Shown one piece after another: positions 25,686 to 34,357 of a stretch of DNA of 64,000 nt. The stretch comes from Brenneria bubanii (GTDB lineage Bacteria; Pseudomonadota; Gammaproteobacteria; Enterobacterales; Enterobacteriaceae): NCBI RefSeq assembly GCF_022378355.1, contig NZ_JAKMAJ010000012.1:62001-126000 (forward strand), written 5' to 3'. The notes under the pieces are model-generated. The model did not search any database. It had not been told where the DNA came from and saw only the letters and a list, made by a program, of their open reading frames with translations. Numbering within the stretch: position 1 is the stretch's first letter; each line of letters begins with the position of its first letter. The position numbers were made by a program, and so were the translations under genes.

Positions 25686-27002
25686 ATGAACCAACAAGAA
25701 TTCCTTCGCCGCCGTCAGGCACTGCTGGAGAAAATGGCTCCCGCCAGTGCCGCGATTATTTTTGCGGCGCCCGAAGTCGCACGTAACGCCGACAGCGAAT
25801 ACCCATACCGCCAAAACAGCGATTTCTGGTATTTCACCGGTTTTAACGAGCCTGAAGCGGTGCTGCTGCTGGTGAAAAGTGATGAAAAACATCACCACAG
25901 TGTGATGTTCAATCGGGTTCGCGACCTGACGGCAGAAATCTGGTTTGGCCGCCGCCTTGGGCAAGACGCCGCGCCTGCCGCATTGGGCGTTGACCGGGCG
26001 CTGCCGTTTGATGATATCGGCGCCCAGCTGCATGTCCTGCTGAACGGACTGGACGTCGTCTATCACGCGCAAGGGCAGTACGACTATGCCGACAGGCTGG
26101 TATTCTCCGCGTTAGCGACGCTGCGTCAGGGGACGCGTCAGGGCTTCACGGCGCCGCCGACGCTGACAGACTGGCGCCCATGGGTGCATGAAATGCGGCT
26201 GTTCAAATCCCCGGCGGAAATCGATATCATGCGCCGCGCCGGCGAAATCACCGCGCTGGCTCATACCCGCGCCATGCAAAACTGCCGTCCCGGTATGTTC
26301 GAATACCAGTTGGAAGGGGAAATTCATCATGAGTTTACCCGCCACGGCGCACGCTATCCCTCTTACAACACTATCGTCGGCAGTGGCGACAACGCCTGCA
26401 TCCTGCACTACACGGAAAATGAAACCCAGATGCGTGACGGCGATCTGGTGCTGATTGACGCCGGCTGCGAATATCAGGGATATGCCGGGGATATCACCCG
26501 GACTTTCCCGGTGAATGGCAAATTCACCGCGCCGCAGCGGGCAATCTATGACATCGTGCTGGCCTCGATGTATAGGGCGCTGGATCTCTATGCTCCCGGC
26601 CGCAGCATCCGTGAAATTAATGAGGAAGTCGTGCGGGTCATGGTTTCCGGCCTGGTGAAGCTGGGGGTCATGAAGGGTGAAGTGGAACAGCTGATCGCCG
26701 AACAGGCGCATCGCCAGTTCTTTATGCATGGACTGGGACATTGGCTTGGACTGGACGTACACGATGTCGGCCATTACGGTTCCGCCGATCGTGGACGCCC
26801 GCTCGAACCAGGCATGGTGGTCACGCTGGAACCCGGCCTATATATCGCGCCCGACGCCAACGTTCCCCACCAGTACCGGGGAATCGGCATCCGTATTGAA
26901 GATGACATTCTGATCACGGAAAACGGCAATGAAAATCTGACGGCGAGCGTAGTAAAAGACGCCGACGCCATCGAAGCCCTGATGGCAAAGGCAGCCGGGT
27001 AA
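25686..27002 (+). CDS. pepP: Xaa-Pro aminopeptidase P
   Basis: A 438-residue metallopeptidase that removes N-terminal residues preceding proline. Metal ligands are visible in LIDAGCEYQGYAGDITRTF (two Asp), HGLGHWLGLDVHDVG (His), VTLEPGLY (Glu) and GIRIEDDIL (Glu). E. coli PepP has 441 residues. The ATG at 25686 follows AGGAG at 7 bases; the frame is open further upstream but only overlaps ygfB. It belongs to the ygfB-pepP-ubiH-ubiI block. Confidence 0.96.
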   Translation: MNQQEFLRRRQALLEKMAPASAAIIFAAPEVARNADSEYPYRQNSDFWYFTGFNEPEAVLLLVKSDEKHHHSVMFNRVRDLTAEIWFGRRLGQDAAPAALGVDRALPFDDIGAQLHVLLNGLDVVYHAQGQYDYADRLVFSALATLRQGTRQGFTAPPTLTDWRPWVHEMRLFKSPAEIDIMRRAGEITALAHTRAMQNCRPGMFEYQLEGEIHHEFTRHGARYPSYNTIVGSGDNACILHYTENETQMRDGDLVLIDAGCEYQGYAGDITRTFPVNGKFTAPQRAIYDIVLASMYRALDLYAPGRSIREINEEVVRVMVSGLVKLGVMKGEVEQLIAEQAHRQFFMHGLGHWLGLDVHDVGHYGSADRGRPLEPGMVVTLEPGLYIAPDANVPHQYRGIGIRIEDDILITENGNENLTASVVKDADAIEALMAKAAG

Positions 27003-27052
27003 CTCAGGACGGCCAAGATATCTGCGGTTTGAAGGGTGACGGGACACAAAAT

Positions 27053-28231
27053 ATGACGGTAATGATTGTCGGCGGCGGCATGGCCGGCGCAACGCTGGCG
27101 CTGGCGATAGCCCAGCTTTCACAAGGAAAAGTACCGGTTGAACTGGTTGAAGCCAGGTCGCCGCACGATCGTCGGCATCCTGGGTTTGACGCGCGAGCGA
27201 TCGCCTTATCGCAAGGCACCTGCCAGCAGTTGAACAACATCGGCATCTGGCAAACGCTGGCAGACTGCGCGACCCCGATAACCAGGATACATGTCAGCGA
27301 CCGAGGTCACGCCGGTTTTGTTAATCTGAAAGCATCGGACTATCGCGTACCGGCGCTGGGGCATGTGGTTGAACTGCACGAAGCGGGACAACGGCTATTC
27401 TCATTACTGCAAAAAGCGCCCGGCGTTCGCCTGCACTGTCCGGCAAAAGTGGTTGACGTCGTCCGCACCCAGAGTGATGCCACGCTAACGCTGGATAATG
27501 GCGCGACGCTGACCGGTCATTTGCTGGTGGCCGCCGACGGATCGTTTTCCGGTCTGGCGCAGTGCTGCGGTATCGAGTGGCGGCAACAGGATTATGATCA
27601 AATCGCCGTCATCGCCAACGTCATCACCTCTGAATCTCATCAGGGACGGGCATTCGAACGCTTTACCCCTCACGGCCCCCTGGCGCTGCTGCCGATGGAC
27701 CAGGGGCGCAGCGCGCTGGTCTGGTGTCATGAAAAAGACAAACAGGATCAAGTCGATCGCTGGAGCGAAAGTGAATTCCGCCGGCAACTGCAGTTGGCGT
27801 TCGGCTGGCGCCTGGGCGCCTTCACCCACATCGGCGAACGCCACAGCTATCCCTTGCGGTTACTGACCGCCAATCAGCATATTCATCACCGATTGGCGCT
27901 GGTGGGGAATGCGGCGCAGACGTTGCATCCCATCGCCGGGCAGGGGTTCAATCTGGGGTTACGCGATGTGATGTCGCTGGCGGAAACCATCGTCGATGCG
28001 CAACACAAGCGACAGGATCCGGGCAGCTACGCGGTGCTCGGCCGTTATCAGCAGCGACGTCAGACCGATCAGCAAACCACGGTGGCGATCACCGATGGTC
28101 TGGTCAGGCTGTTCGCCAACCGCTATACCTCATTAGAGATTGGGCGCAATCTGGGCCTGATGACCATGAATAATCTGCCGCTACTGCGCGATGCATTTGC
28201 CCGCCGAACGCTGGGTTGGGTGGAACGTTAA
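27053..28231 (+). CDS. ubiH: 2-octaprenyl-6-methoxyphenol hydroxylase
   Basis: A 392-residue FAD-dependent monooxygenase of ubiquinone biosynthesis. The FAD-binding GGGMAGATLALA lies at the N terminus, a second FAD motif is LVGNAAQTLHPIAGQGFNLGLRD, and the ending RRTLGWVER matches E. coli UbiH (392 residues). The ATG at 27053 gives that length; a TTG at 27029 would add eight residues. It is followed 41 bases later by the paralogue ubiI. Confidence 0.96.
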   Translation: MTVMIVGGGMAGATLALAIAQLSQGKVPVELVEARSPHDRRHPGFDARAIALSQGTCQQLNNIGIWQTLADCATPITRIHVSDRGHAGFVNLKASDYRVPALGHVVELHEAGQRLFSLLQKAPGVRLHCPAKVVDVVRTQSDATLTLDNGATLTGHLLVAADGSFSGLAQCCGIEWRQQDYDQIAVIANVITSESHQGRAFERFTPHGPLALLPMDQGRSALVWCHEKDKQDQVDRWSESEFRRQLQLAFGWRLGAFTHIGERHSYPLRLLTANQHIHHRLALVGNAAQTLHPIAGQGFNLGLRDVMSLAETIVDAQHKRQDPGSYAVLGRYQQRRQTDQQTTVAITDGLVRLFANRYTSLEIGRNLGLMTMNNLPLLRDAFARRTLGWVER

Positions 28232-28272
28232 CGATCGCGCGCGTCAGCGGGACATAACAGGAAGAGACGTGT

Positions 28273-29484
28273 ATGCAAACATTCGACGTGGTTATTGCCG
28301 GCGGCGGCATGGTCGGTCTGGCGCTGGCTTGCGGCCTGCAGGGCAATGGCCTGCGTATTGCCGTACTGGAGCAAAGACCGGCTGACGCGCAAGCGCTGGG
28401 AAAAGAATATGCGCTGCGGGTGTCTGCGATCAATGCCGCCAGCGAACGCCTGCTCCGTCATTTGGGCGTTTGGGAAAGTCTGGAGGCGCAACGCATCAGC
28501 CCTTACAACGATATGCAGGTCTGGGATAAAGACAGCTTTGGCAAAATCAGCTTCAGCGGTGAGGAGTTCGGTTTTTCCCATCTCGGCCATATCATTGAAA
28601 ACCCGGTTATTCAGCAGGCGCTGTGGCAACGCGCGGCTCAACTGAGCGATATCACCCTGCTGGCGCCCGCCGCGCTGAAGCAGATCGCCTGGGGGGAAAA
28701 CGAAGCCTTTATTACCCTTGAAGACGGCAGTATGTTAACGACCCGGCTGGTGGTCGGCGCCGACGGCGCGCACTCCTGGCTGCGCCAGCATGCCGATATT
28801 CCCCTGACCTTCTGGGACTACGGCCATCATGCGCTGGTCGCCACGATCCGTACGGCATCTCCCCATCAATCGGTGGCGCGGCAGGTCTTTCACGGCGACG
28901 GTATTCTGGCTTTTTTGCCGCTCGGCGATCCACACCTCAGCTCCATTGTCTGGTCGCTGTCGCCGGATAAGGCGCAGGCCATGCTGACATCGCCGACCGA
29001 TGAGTTTAACCGACGGTTGGCGACGGCGTTCGATATGCGTCTGGGGCTGTGCGAACGGGTAAGCGAACGGCAAGTCTTTCCGTTAACCGCTCGCTATGCC
29101 CGCAGTTTTGCCGCCCATCGCCTGGCGCTGATTGGCGATGCCGCGCACACCATCCACCCGCTGGCGGGCCAGGGCGTCAATCTTGGTTTTATGGATGTGG
29201 CGGAATTGATTGCTGAATTGAAACGCCTGCAATCGCAGGGGAAGGACATTGGTCAGCATCTTTATCTGCGGCGTTATGAACGCAAACGTAAACACAGCGC
29301 CGCCGTTATGCTCGCCAGCATGCAGGGATTTCGTGAGCTGTTTGCTGGATATAATCCGGCAAAAAAACTGTTGCGAGATCTTGGTTTGATGCTGGCGGAC
29401 AACCTGCCCGGCGTCAAGCCGACGCTGGTGCGTCAGGCGATGGGGTTAAACGACCTACCCGAATGGCTGGAGAAAGGGGAATAG
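28273..29484 (+). CDS. ubiI: 2-octaprenylphenol hydroxylase UbiI (VisC)
   Basis: A 403-residue FAD monooxygenase that hydroxylates ring carbon 5 of the ubiquinone precursor. Motifs are AGGGMVGLALACGLQG, RLVVGADGAHSWLRQ and LIGDAAHTIHPLAGQGVNLGF. It is paralogous to ubiH, and the order ubiH-ubiI is as in E. coli. In E. coli gcvTHP follow nearby; here they are replaced by a 430-base region with an fldB-like fragment and the DUF3289/DUF943 genes, which points to rearrangement at this junction. Confidence 0.95.
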   Translation: MQTFDVVIAGGGMVGLALACGLQGNGLRIAVLEQRPADAQALGKEYALRVSAINAASERLLRHLGVWESLEAQRISPYNDMQVWDKDSFGKISFSGEEFGFSHLGHIIENPVIQQALWQRAAQLSDITLLAPAALKQIAWGENEAFITLEDGSMLTTRLVVGADGAHSWLRQHADIPLTFWDYGHHALVATIRTASPHQSVARQVFHGDGILAFLPLGDPHLSSIVWSLSPDKAQAMLTSPTDEFNRRLATAFDMRLGLCERVSERQVFPLTARYARSFAAHRLALIGDAAHTIHPLAGQGVNLGFMDVAELIAELKRLQSQGKDIGQHLYLRRYERKRKHSAAVMLASMQGFRELFAGYNPAKKLLRDLGLMLADNLPGVKPTLVRQAMGLNDLPEWLEKGE

Positions 29485-29548
29485 CCATCTGGGGCCGGTC
29501 ACCTTTGGAACGAAGGCATCCTGAATACCGGTTTTCAGTCCGCCAGAG

Positions 29549-29707
29549 TCATTGCAATATTGTAAGCGCGGCTATGAATGTCTCATGAGGAATGACGAGC
29601 GCCGCCAACGGGATTATCAGGCCGGAGGCGACCATCAGCAGGAAGATGTTGCGGGGAAATCCAGTCCGTAGGGCAAAGGTGGAGCCGTAAAACAAACCTA
29701 TTTTCAT
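29549..29707 (-). pseudogene. Chimeric remnant beginning with a flavodoxin start
   Basis: A 52-codon frame on the minus strand opens MKIGLFYGST, which is the N terminus of flavodoxin FldB with its phosphate-binding loop start, preceded by GGA at a good ribosome-binding distance. After ten residues the similarity ends, and a hydrophobic segment (FLLMVASGLIIPLAALVIP) of unrecognised origin follows before a stop. It looks like an fldB start fused to foreign sequence by deletion or insertion. It is probably not functional as flavodoxin, though it could encode a small membrane peptide. Confidence 0.45.
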
Positions 29708-29914
29708 CGTGTGTTCCGTAATGCAATGATTCTATGCGCGTGAGCCTTATGGCATCCGCCCATCAGGATTGTGCATGTTCTGATTTCTTGTACCGGTAAT
29801 AACGCCACTATACGCGTAGGGTAAACTGTGCGGGTGATTATTGTTTGAAACGAAAGGAAGCGATGGCCCGCGCGGCGATGGCTCTTCACACATGGGTAAA
29901 AGGATTTACGAATA

Positions 29915-30775
29915 ATGACTGAATCGACGATAAGACCTGTCGCGTTGCATTTTCCTCATCGCGTTTTTGAAAGCCAGAATAAAATGGATGACTATCAGGC
30001 GCCGGACATGCGCTATGGCGACCATAGCGAATCCACCCTCAAAAATATCTTCAGCCTCACGGACGTTTCTACGCGGGTTGATCCCTATACACGAGCCGAG
30101 CTCAACCATCTCCAATGGACTTACCTGTATGAACTGGGCAGAAGGCCAAATATCAAACATCTCACCACCGACGAATGCCTGAACCGCCTGTTCGCCGAGT
30201 TCCACGATCTCGCGTGGCCTTTCGCCATGCACGGCCCGTACTCGCCCCTGATCCATCAGATGATCGACCATATGCGGCACGGTTACGGCGCGACTTTCCG
30301 CAGCCCGCTGCTTGATCAGGCGCTGAGAGAGCAGCTTGCCGGTGATTTGTCGGAAGACAGCACGGTACTCAATATCAAGGCGTCTCTCCGTGAAAATATT
30401 GACTGGAAAAACAAACTACTTCCGGCAGCGACGGAAATTGAAATCAAAAAAGCGATCATGAAAAGTATATTGCCGAAGTTTAACAGACCGATTGACAGCG
30501 TAAACGGCATGGGCATCACCGTCCATGATATCTGGTCTGCCCAGATCACCCTGAAATCTCTGCATATTGGCGATAACGACTTCCGGGCGGTGATTCACTA
30601 CCGGGTGCAGGACCATTTCGGGCTGGATGACGCGGATATTTTGAAGTGGGCATTTCGCCAGTTTCGTTTCTTTCGCATCTGGTTTGTTCTGCAACACTAC
30701 GGCCCGCTGGCACAGCGGCCATTTATCAGCGAGATGGAAACCGAGGTGGAAATTAGCGATACGAGGGGTATATGA
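29915..30775 (+). CDS. DUF3289 family protein (putative effector)
   Basis: A 286-residue protein that I recognise as the DUF3289 (YPO3983) type from the N-terminal ALHFPHRVFESQNKMDDYQAPDMRYGD, the central RLFAEFHDLAWPFAMHGPYSPLIHQMIDHM and the end VQDHFGLDDADILK ... FRFFRIWFVLQHYG. No signal peptide is present. Members are common in enterobacteria as stand-alone genes or C-terminal domains near Rhs/type VI secretion genes, and they are often followed by DUF943 genes. That pairing suggests an effector with a partner, but the activity is unknown to me. The end overlaps the first DUF943 gene by 4 bases (ATGA). Confidence 0.8.
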   Translation: MTESTIRPVALHFPHRVFESQNKMDDYQAPDMRYGDHSESTLKNIFSLTDVSTRVDPYTRAELNHLQWTYLYELGRRPNIKHLTTDECLNRLFAEFHDLAWPFAMHGPYSPLIHQMIDHMRHGYGATFRSPLLDQALREQLAGDLSEDSTVLNIKASLRENIDWKNKLLPAATEIEIKKAIMKSILPKFNRPIDSVNGMGITVHDIWSAQITLKSLHIGDNDFRAVIHYRVQDHFGLDDADILKWAFRQFRFFRIWFVLQHYGPLAQRPFISEMETEVEISDTRGI

Positions 30776-31242
30776 AGATTTTATCGAAAAAGCGTGTGAT
30801 TGCCGTTTTGGCCGTGCTGGCCGTCGTCTACGGTATTATCTGGCTTTCCCGACCAGTAAAAATCGTGGCGATTCATCAGAAGCAGCATTTCAGTCATGTA
30901 TTGGTGCTGAACTTTCCGCTGACCAATCGGGGCAAAATCGACTGGTGGCTGAAGAATAGGGAAATGCTGCAAGAGAAATACGCTATCCCCAAACGCTCGT
31001 CTTATGGCTCCTTCACCATCACCTTTTGGGATTTCGGCGAGGGTTATAAGGAAAGTGAATATGATCGCCGATGCTTTGAGGATATGCAGACAGAGAAAAA
31101 CTGCATTGAAAAACAACTTGTTTTCGCTATAGACGACAATGGCAAAGGAGATATTACGCTTAAAACACCCAGCCAGTGGTACAAACAGCAACCGGACGGG
31201 AAAATCGTTCCTTATGAACCCCGCGTGCATATAGTCAGATGA
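30772..31242 (+). CDS. DUF943 family protein, copy 1
   Basis: A 156-residue protein with one N-terminal membrane helix (VIAVLAVLAVVYGIIWLS) followed by PVKIVAIH and a probably periplasmic domain with two conserved cysteines (RRCFEDMQTEKNCIE). It is translationally coupled to the DUF3289 gene (ATGA overlap), the arrangement typical of toxin and immunity pairs. It is the first of three tandem paralogues that share most residues (KIDWWLKNREMLQEKYAIPKRSSYGSF). An immunity role is inference; the family function is not established to my knowledge. Confidence 0.8.
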   Translation: MKILSKKRVIAVLAVLAVVYGIIWLSRPVKIVAIHQKQHFSHVLVLNFPLTNRGKIDWWLKNREMLQEKYAIPKRSSYGSFTITFWDFGEGYKESEYDRRCFEDMQTEKNCIEKQLVFAIDDNGKGDITLKTPSQWYKQQPDGKIVPYEPRVHIVR

Positions 31243-31327
31243 ATGTCGGCATAAGGAATGAGGCTTGCCGCCAGTGGTGAAAGGCGGCTTCAGACTGGCA
31301 TTGTGCTGCTGGATGTCTTGCTGACGT

Positions 31328-31405
31328 TATGGCCCGCTGGCTCAGCGGCCGTTTATCACCGAGATGGAAACCGAGGTAGAAATTAGCGATACGAGGGGTA
31401 AATGA
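31328..31405 (+). pseudogene. Duplicated 3' end of the DUF3289 gene (scar 1)
   Basis: In frame with a stop this encodes the last 25 residues of the DUF3289 protein almost unchanged (GPLAQRPFITEMETEVEISDTRG). It ends in a TGA that overlaps the ATG of DUF943 copy 2, as the intact gene overlaps copy 1. It shows that the duplicated unit was the DUF3289 3' end plus DUF943. Confidence 0.85.
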
Positions 31406-31857
31406 TGATTTTATCGAAAAAGCGCGTGATTGCCGTTTTGGCCGTGCTGGCCGCCGTCTACGGTATTATCTGGCTTTCCCGACCAGTGAAGATTGTGGCG
31501 GTTCATCAAATGCAGCATTTCAGCGATGTGTTGGTGCTGAACTTTCCGCTGACCAACAAGGGAAAGATCGACTGGTGGCTGAAGAATAGGGAAATGCTAC
31601 AAGAGAAATACGCTATCCCCAAACGCTCGTCTTATGGCTCCTTCAGCATCACCTTTTGGGACTTCGGCGAAGGATATAAAGAAGCGGGTAAATACGATCG
31701 CCGATGCTTTGAGGATATGCCGGCAGAGAAAAATTGCGTTGAAAAACCGCTTCTTTTCTCTGTCGATGACAATGGAAAAGGCAGCATCATGCTCAGGACA
31801 TCTAGTCAACGGTATAGACTGCAACCGGACGGGGAGATTGTTCCTTATTGGAATTAA
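31402..31857 (+). CDS. DUF943 family protein, copy 2
   Basis: A 151-residue paralogue of the gene at 30772, nearly identical over the first 90 residues (membrane helix VIAVLAVLAAVYGIIWLS; KIDWWLKNREMLQEKYAIPKRSSYGSF) and diverging towards the C terminus (ENPLLFSVDDNGKGSIMLRTSSQRYRLQPDG). The cysteine pair is kept (RRCFEDMPAEKNCVE). The ATG at 31402 overlaps the stop of the DUF3289 scar; an ATG three bases later is equally possible. Divergence confined to the distal half could reflect different partner specificity. Confidence 0.8.
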   Translation: MMILSKKRVIAVLAVLAAVYGIIWLSRPVKIVAVHQMQHFSDVLVLNFPLTNKGKIDWWLKNREMLQEKYAIPKRSSYGSFSITFWDFGEGYKEAGKYDRRCFEDMPAEKNCVEKPLLFSVDDNGKGSIMLRTSSQRYRLQPDGEIVPYWN

Positions 31858-31881
31858 GATGGATGTCAGCATAAGGAATGA

Positions 31882-31937
31882 TGCTGGCAAACCGGCCGTT
31901 TATCACCGAGATGGAAATTACCAGGGAATGGGCGTAA
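31882..31937 (+). pseudogene. Shorter 3' scar of the DUF3289 gene (scar 2)
   Basis: Encodes LANRPFITEMEI, the same segment of the DUF3289 C terminus (LAQRPFISEMET in the intact gene), then diverges (TREWA) and stops one base before the ATG of DUF943 copy 3. Confidence 0.7.
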
Positions 31938-32404
31938 TGAAGATTTTATCGAAAAAGCGTGTGGCTGCTGTTTTGGCCGTTCTGGCAGTCGTTTACAGCA
32001 TTATCTGGCTTTCCCGGCCGGTAAAAATCGCGGCGATTCATCAACGCAGTGATTTTAGCGATGTGCTGGTACTGAACTTTCCATTAACCGACCGGGGAAA
32101 GATCGACTGGTGGCTGAAGAATAGGGCGATGTTGAAGGAGAAATACGCTATCCCCAAACGCTCGTCTTATGGCTCCTTCAATATCACCTTCTGGAATTTC
32201 AGCGAAGGTTACAAGGAAAGTGAATACGACCGTCTGTGCTTTGAAGATATGCCGGCAGAGAAAAACTGCATTGAAAAACAGCGTTTTTTCTCTATACACG
32301 ACAATGGCAGAGGAAATATTACGCTTAAAACACCCAGCCAATTATACGAGCAGCAGTCGGATGGAAAGATCGTCCCTTATGAATCTCAAATGGAAGTCAA
32401 ATGA
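31937..32404 (+). CDS. DUF943 family protein, copy 3
   Basis: A 155-residue paralogue with the same layout: membrane helix (VAAVLAVLAVVYSIIWLS), KIDWWLKNRAMLKEKYAIPKRSSYGSF and the cysteine pair (RLCFEDMPAEKNCIE). It is the most diverged of the three (NFSEGYKE, RFFSIHDNGRGNITLK). The ATG at 31937 aligns with the starts of copies 1 and 2; the same frame is open upstream to 31634 across copy 2, but that part is out of frame with the family. A final partial copy of the flanking repeat (ATAAGGTATGACGCTGGCACAG) follows at 32412-32433. Confidence 0.8.
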   Translation: MKILSKKRVAAVLAVLAVVYSIIWLSRPVKIAAIHQRSDFSDVLVLNFPLTDRGKIDWWLKNRAMLKEKYAIPKRSSYGSFNITFWNFSEGYKESEYDRLCFEDMPAEKNCIEKQRFFSIHDNGRGNITLKTPSQLYEQQSDGKIVPYESQMEVK

Positions 32405-32464
32405 AGCCAGCATAAGGTATGACGCTGGCACAGCGGGCGGGGTTGCCCAGTAAGCGCCAAGGGA

Positions 32465-33502
32465 TTATGCATCCGGCCCGACGCGCACTACCAGTTTGCC
32501 GAAATTGTGCCCCTGCAGCAGCCCGATAAACGCCTCCACGGCGTTTTCCAACCCTTCAGTGACATCTTCCCGATATTTTATTTTGCCTTGCGCCACCCAC
32601 GGCGAAACGGCACGGGTGAACTCATCAAAGCGGTGTCCGTAGTCGTCAAAAATAATGAAGCCCTGCATGCGGATGCGCTTTTTCAGAATGGTTCCCATCA
32701 GCAGCGGCAGACGATCCGGCCCATCGGGCAACGCGGTGGCGTTGTAGCTGGCGACCAAGCCGCATACTGGAACACGGGCTGAGGTATTCAATAAGGGCAA
32801 CACCGCGTCGAACACCTTGCCGCCCACATTTTCATAATAGATATCGATTCCGTCCGGGCATGCCGCCGCCAACCTTGCGGCGAAATCCGCCGCGCGATGA
32901 TCGAGGCAGACATCAAAGCCCAGTTCATCGACCGCATAACGGCACTTCTCCGCACCGCCGGCGATGCCCACCACCCGGCATCCCTTCAGCTTGCCGAGCT
33001 GTCCGACCGTGGCCCCTACAGGCCCTGTTGCCGCCGCCACCGCCAGCGTTTCCCCGGCTTTAGGCTGTCCAATATCCATCAACCCCATATAGGCGGTGAA
33101 TCCCGGCATGCCGAGTACCCCCAGCGCATAAGAAGGATTTTGAGGAGAAGCGCCCAGGTTGCTTAATCCACGGCCATCGGAAATCGCATAATCCTGCCAG
33201 CCGCTATAGGCCAGTACCCAATCCCCCACCTGATAATCCCGATGGCGAGAGGCCACAACCCGACTAATGGTCGACCCGACCATCACCTCCCCCAGCGCTA
33301 CCGGTTTGGCATAGGAAGGCGCGTCGCTCATGCGCCCGCGCATGTAGGGATCGAGCGAAAGGTAAACCGTGCGCAGAAGAACCTGCCCCTCCTTTACGTC
33401 AGGGATTGGATGTTGCTCCAGGCGAAAATTCTTATGCGAAGGCGCGCCCTGCGGACGTGAAGCCAGCACAATCCGGCGATTATTCTGAACTGTTTGCGAC
33501 AT
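32465..33502 (-). CDS. curA: NADPH-dependent enone/curcumin reductase (CurA/YncB type)
   Basis: A 345-residue zinc-independent medium-chain dehydrogenase/reductase. It matches the leukotriene B4 dehydrogenase/CurA group: RRIVLASRPQGAPSHKNF, LSLDPYMRGRM, the Rossmann segment AATGPVGATVGQLGKLKG, IDIYYENVGGKVFDAVLPLLN and MQGFIIFDDYGHRFDEF. These enzymes reduce conjugated double bonds with NADPH. The ribosome binding site is GGAGAATCTCG before ATG. It follows the DUF943 array on the opposite strand and has no evident functional link to its neighbours. Confidence 0.92.
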   Translation of the reverse strand: MSQTVQNNRRIVLASRPQGAPSHKNFRLEQHPIPDVKEGQVLLRTVYLSLDPYMRGRMSDAPSYAKPVALGEVMVGSTISRVVASRHRDYQVGDWVLAYSGWQDYAISDGRGLSNLGASPQNPSYALGVLGMPGFTAYMGLMDIGQPKAGETLAVAAATGPVGATVGQLGKLKGCRVVGIAGGAEKCRYAVDELGFDVCLDHRAADFAARLAAACPDGIDIYYENVGGKVFDAVLPLLNTSARVPVCGLVASYNATALPDGPDRLPLLMGTILKKRIRMQGFIIFDDYGHRFDEFTRAVSPWVAQGKIKYREDVTEGLENAVEAFIGLLQGHNFGKLVVRVGPDA

Positions 33503-33687
33503 CGAGATTCTCCTTTGAAATCAGCAAAGATATAAACAGCAGGCAGCGCCGCAGCCTCTTGCTCGTGATAAAAGGAGAAAGGCATCCGGCGTCGGCAACC
33601 AGCCTTAAAGGCTTAATCATAGACTGCGCGTCGTCAAAGGAGTTCCTCTGATCACGGCCTCAGCCCGCCGAGGAACCGCCATCGGAA

Positions 33688-34017
33688 TCAGGCAAATTTA
33701 ATCAGCGTCATGCCGATCAGCAAAAGTAAAATGCCAAGCCAACCTGTCGGGGTCAGACGCTGGTTATACATAACCCAGCCGGCGATCAGGGTAGCGAGAA
33801 TACCGAACCCGCCCCATAACGCATAGGCGACCGCCAGATCGATGCCTTTTACCGCCTGGCTAAGCGCGGCGAACGCGCCCAGCACGCACAACAGAGAAAA
33901 GCACCCCAGCTTACGGCGACGAAAACCATCGGACTGTTTAAGCAGAATATTGGCCAGAATTTCCAGCGTAATCGCCAGCGCTAAAAACAGCGCATGCGTC
34001 ATATCAAAGGGCTGCAT
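33688..34017 (-). CDS. mdtI: Spermidine exporter subunit MdtI
   Basis: A 109-residue small multidrug resistance protein with four membrane helices. [41 protein letters not shown] and the end [13 protein letters not shown] match E. coli MdtI. It forms a heteromeric spermidine exporter with MdtJ. Its start overlaps the mdtJ end by 14 bases, as in the E. coli mdtJI operon. Confidence 0.95.
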   Translation of the reverse strand: MQPFDMTHALFLALAITLEILANILLKQSDGFRRRKLGCFSLLCVLGAFAALSQAVKGIDLAVAYALWGGFGILATLIAGWVMYNQRLTPTGWLGILLLLIGMTLIKFA

Positions 34018-34357
34018 GCGGCGCCTCCTGCGTGTTCTTACGCACGCCGGCTTTGACCAACGCCACGCCGAGCATCAGCGTAGCCATGCCGCCGATTTTC
34101 AGCGCGGAAAGCGATTCGTCGAACAACAATACGCTGAATAACGTAATAAACAGGATGCCGAACGCTTCCCACAACGCATAGGCAACGCCCAGCGCCACGC
34201 GTTTGACCACCAGGGACAACATCAGATAAGAGAAGATAATGGCGATTATCATCACGACGTAGCCCATAAGGCCGCCATGAAGACTGGCATATTTCATTGA
34301 TAACGTACCAATAACCTCGGCGACGATCGCCAGGCCAAGAAGAATCCAGGTAAGCAT
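34004..34357 (-). CDS. mdtJ: Spermidine exporter subunit MdtJ
   Basis: A 117-residue SMR-family partner of MdtI with four helices. The family glutamate is in [17 protein letters not shown], and [17 protein letters not shown] is typical. The ATG at 34357 has a GGAGATCAATC ribosome binding site; a longer frame to 34405 is not supported. The neighbouring PuuP-like importer suggests a polyamine-related locus. Confidence 0.95.
   Translation of the reverse strand: MLTWILLGLAIVAEVIGTLSMKYASLHGGLMGYVVMIIAIIFSYLMLSLVVKRVALGVAYALWEAFGILFITLFSVLLFDESLSALKIGGMATLMLGVALVKAGVRKNTQEAPHAAL

Noticed and set aside
31634-31936. 101-codon upstream extension of DUF943 copy 3
   Set aside because: This part overlaps copy 2 in another frame; copies 1 and 2 start at the position corresponding to 31937.
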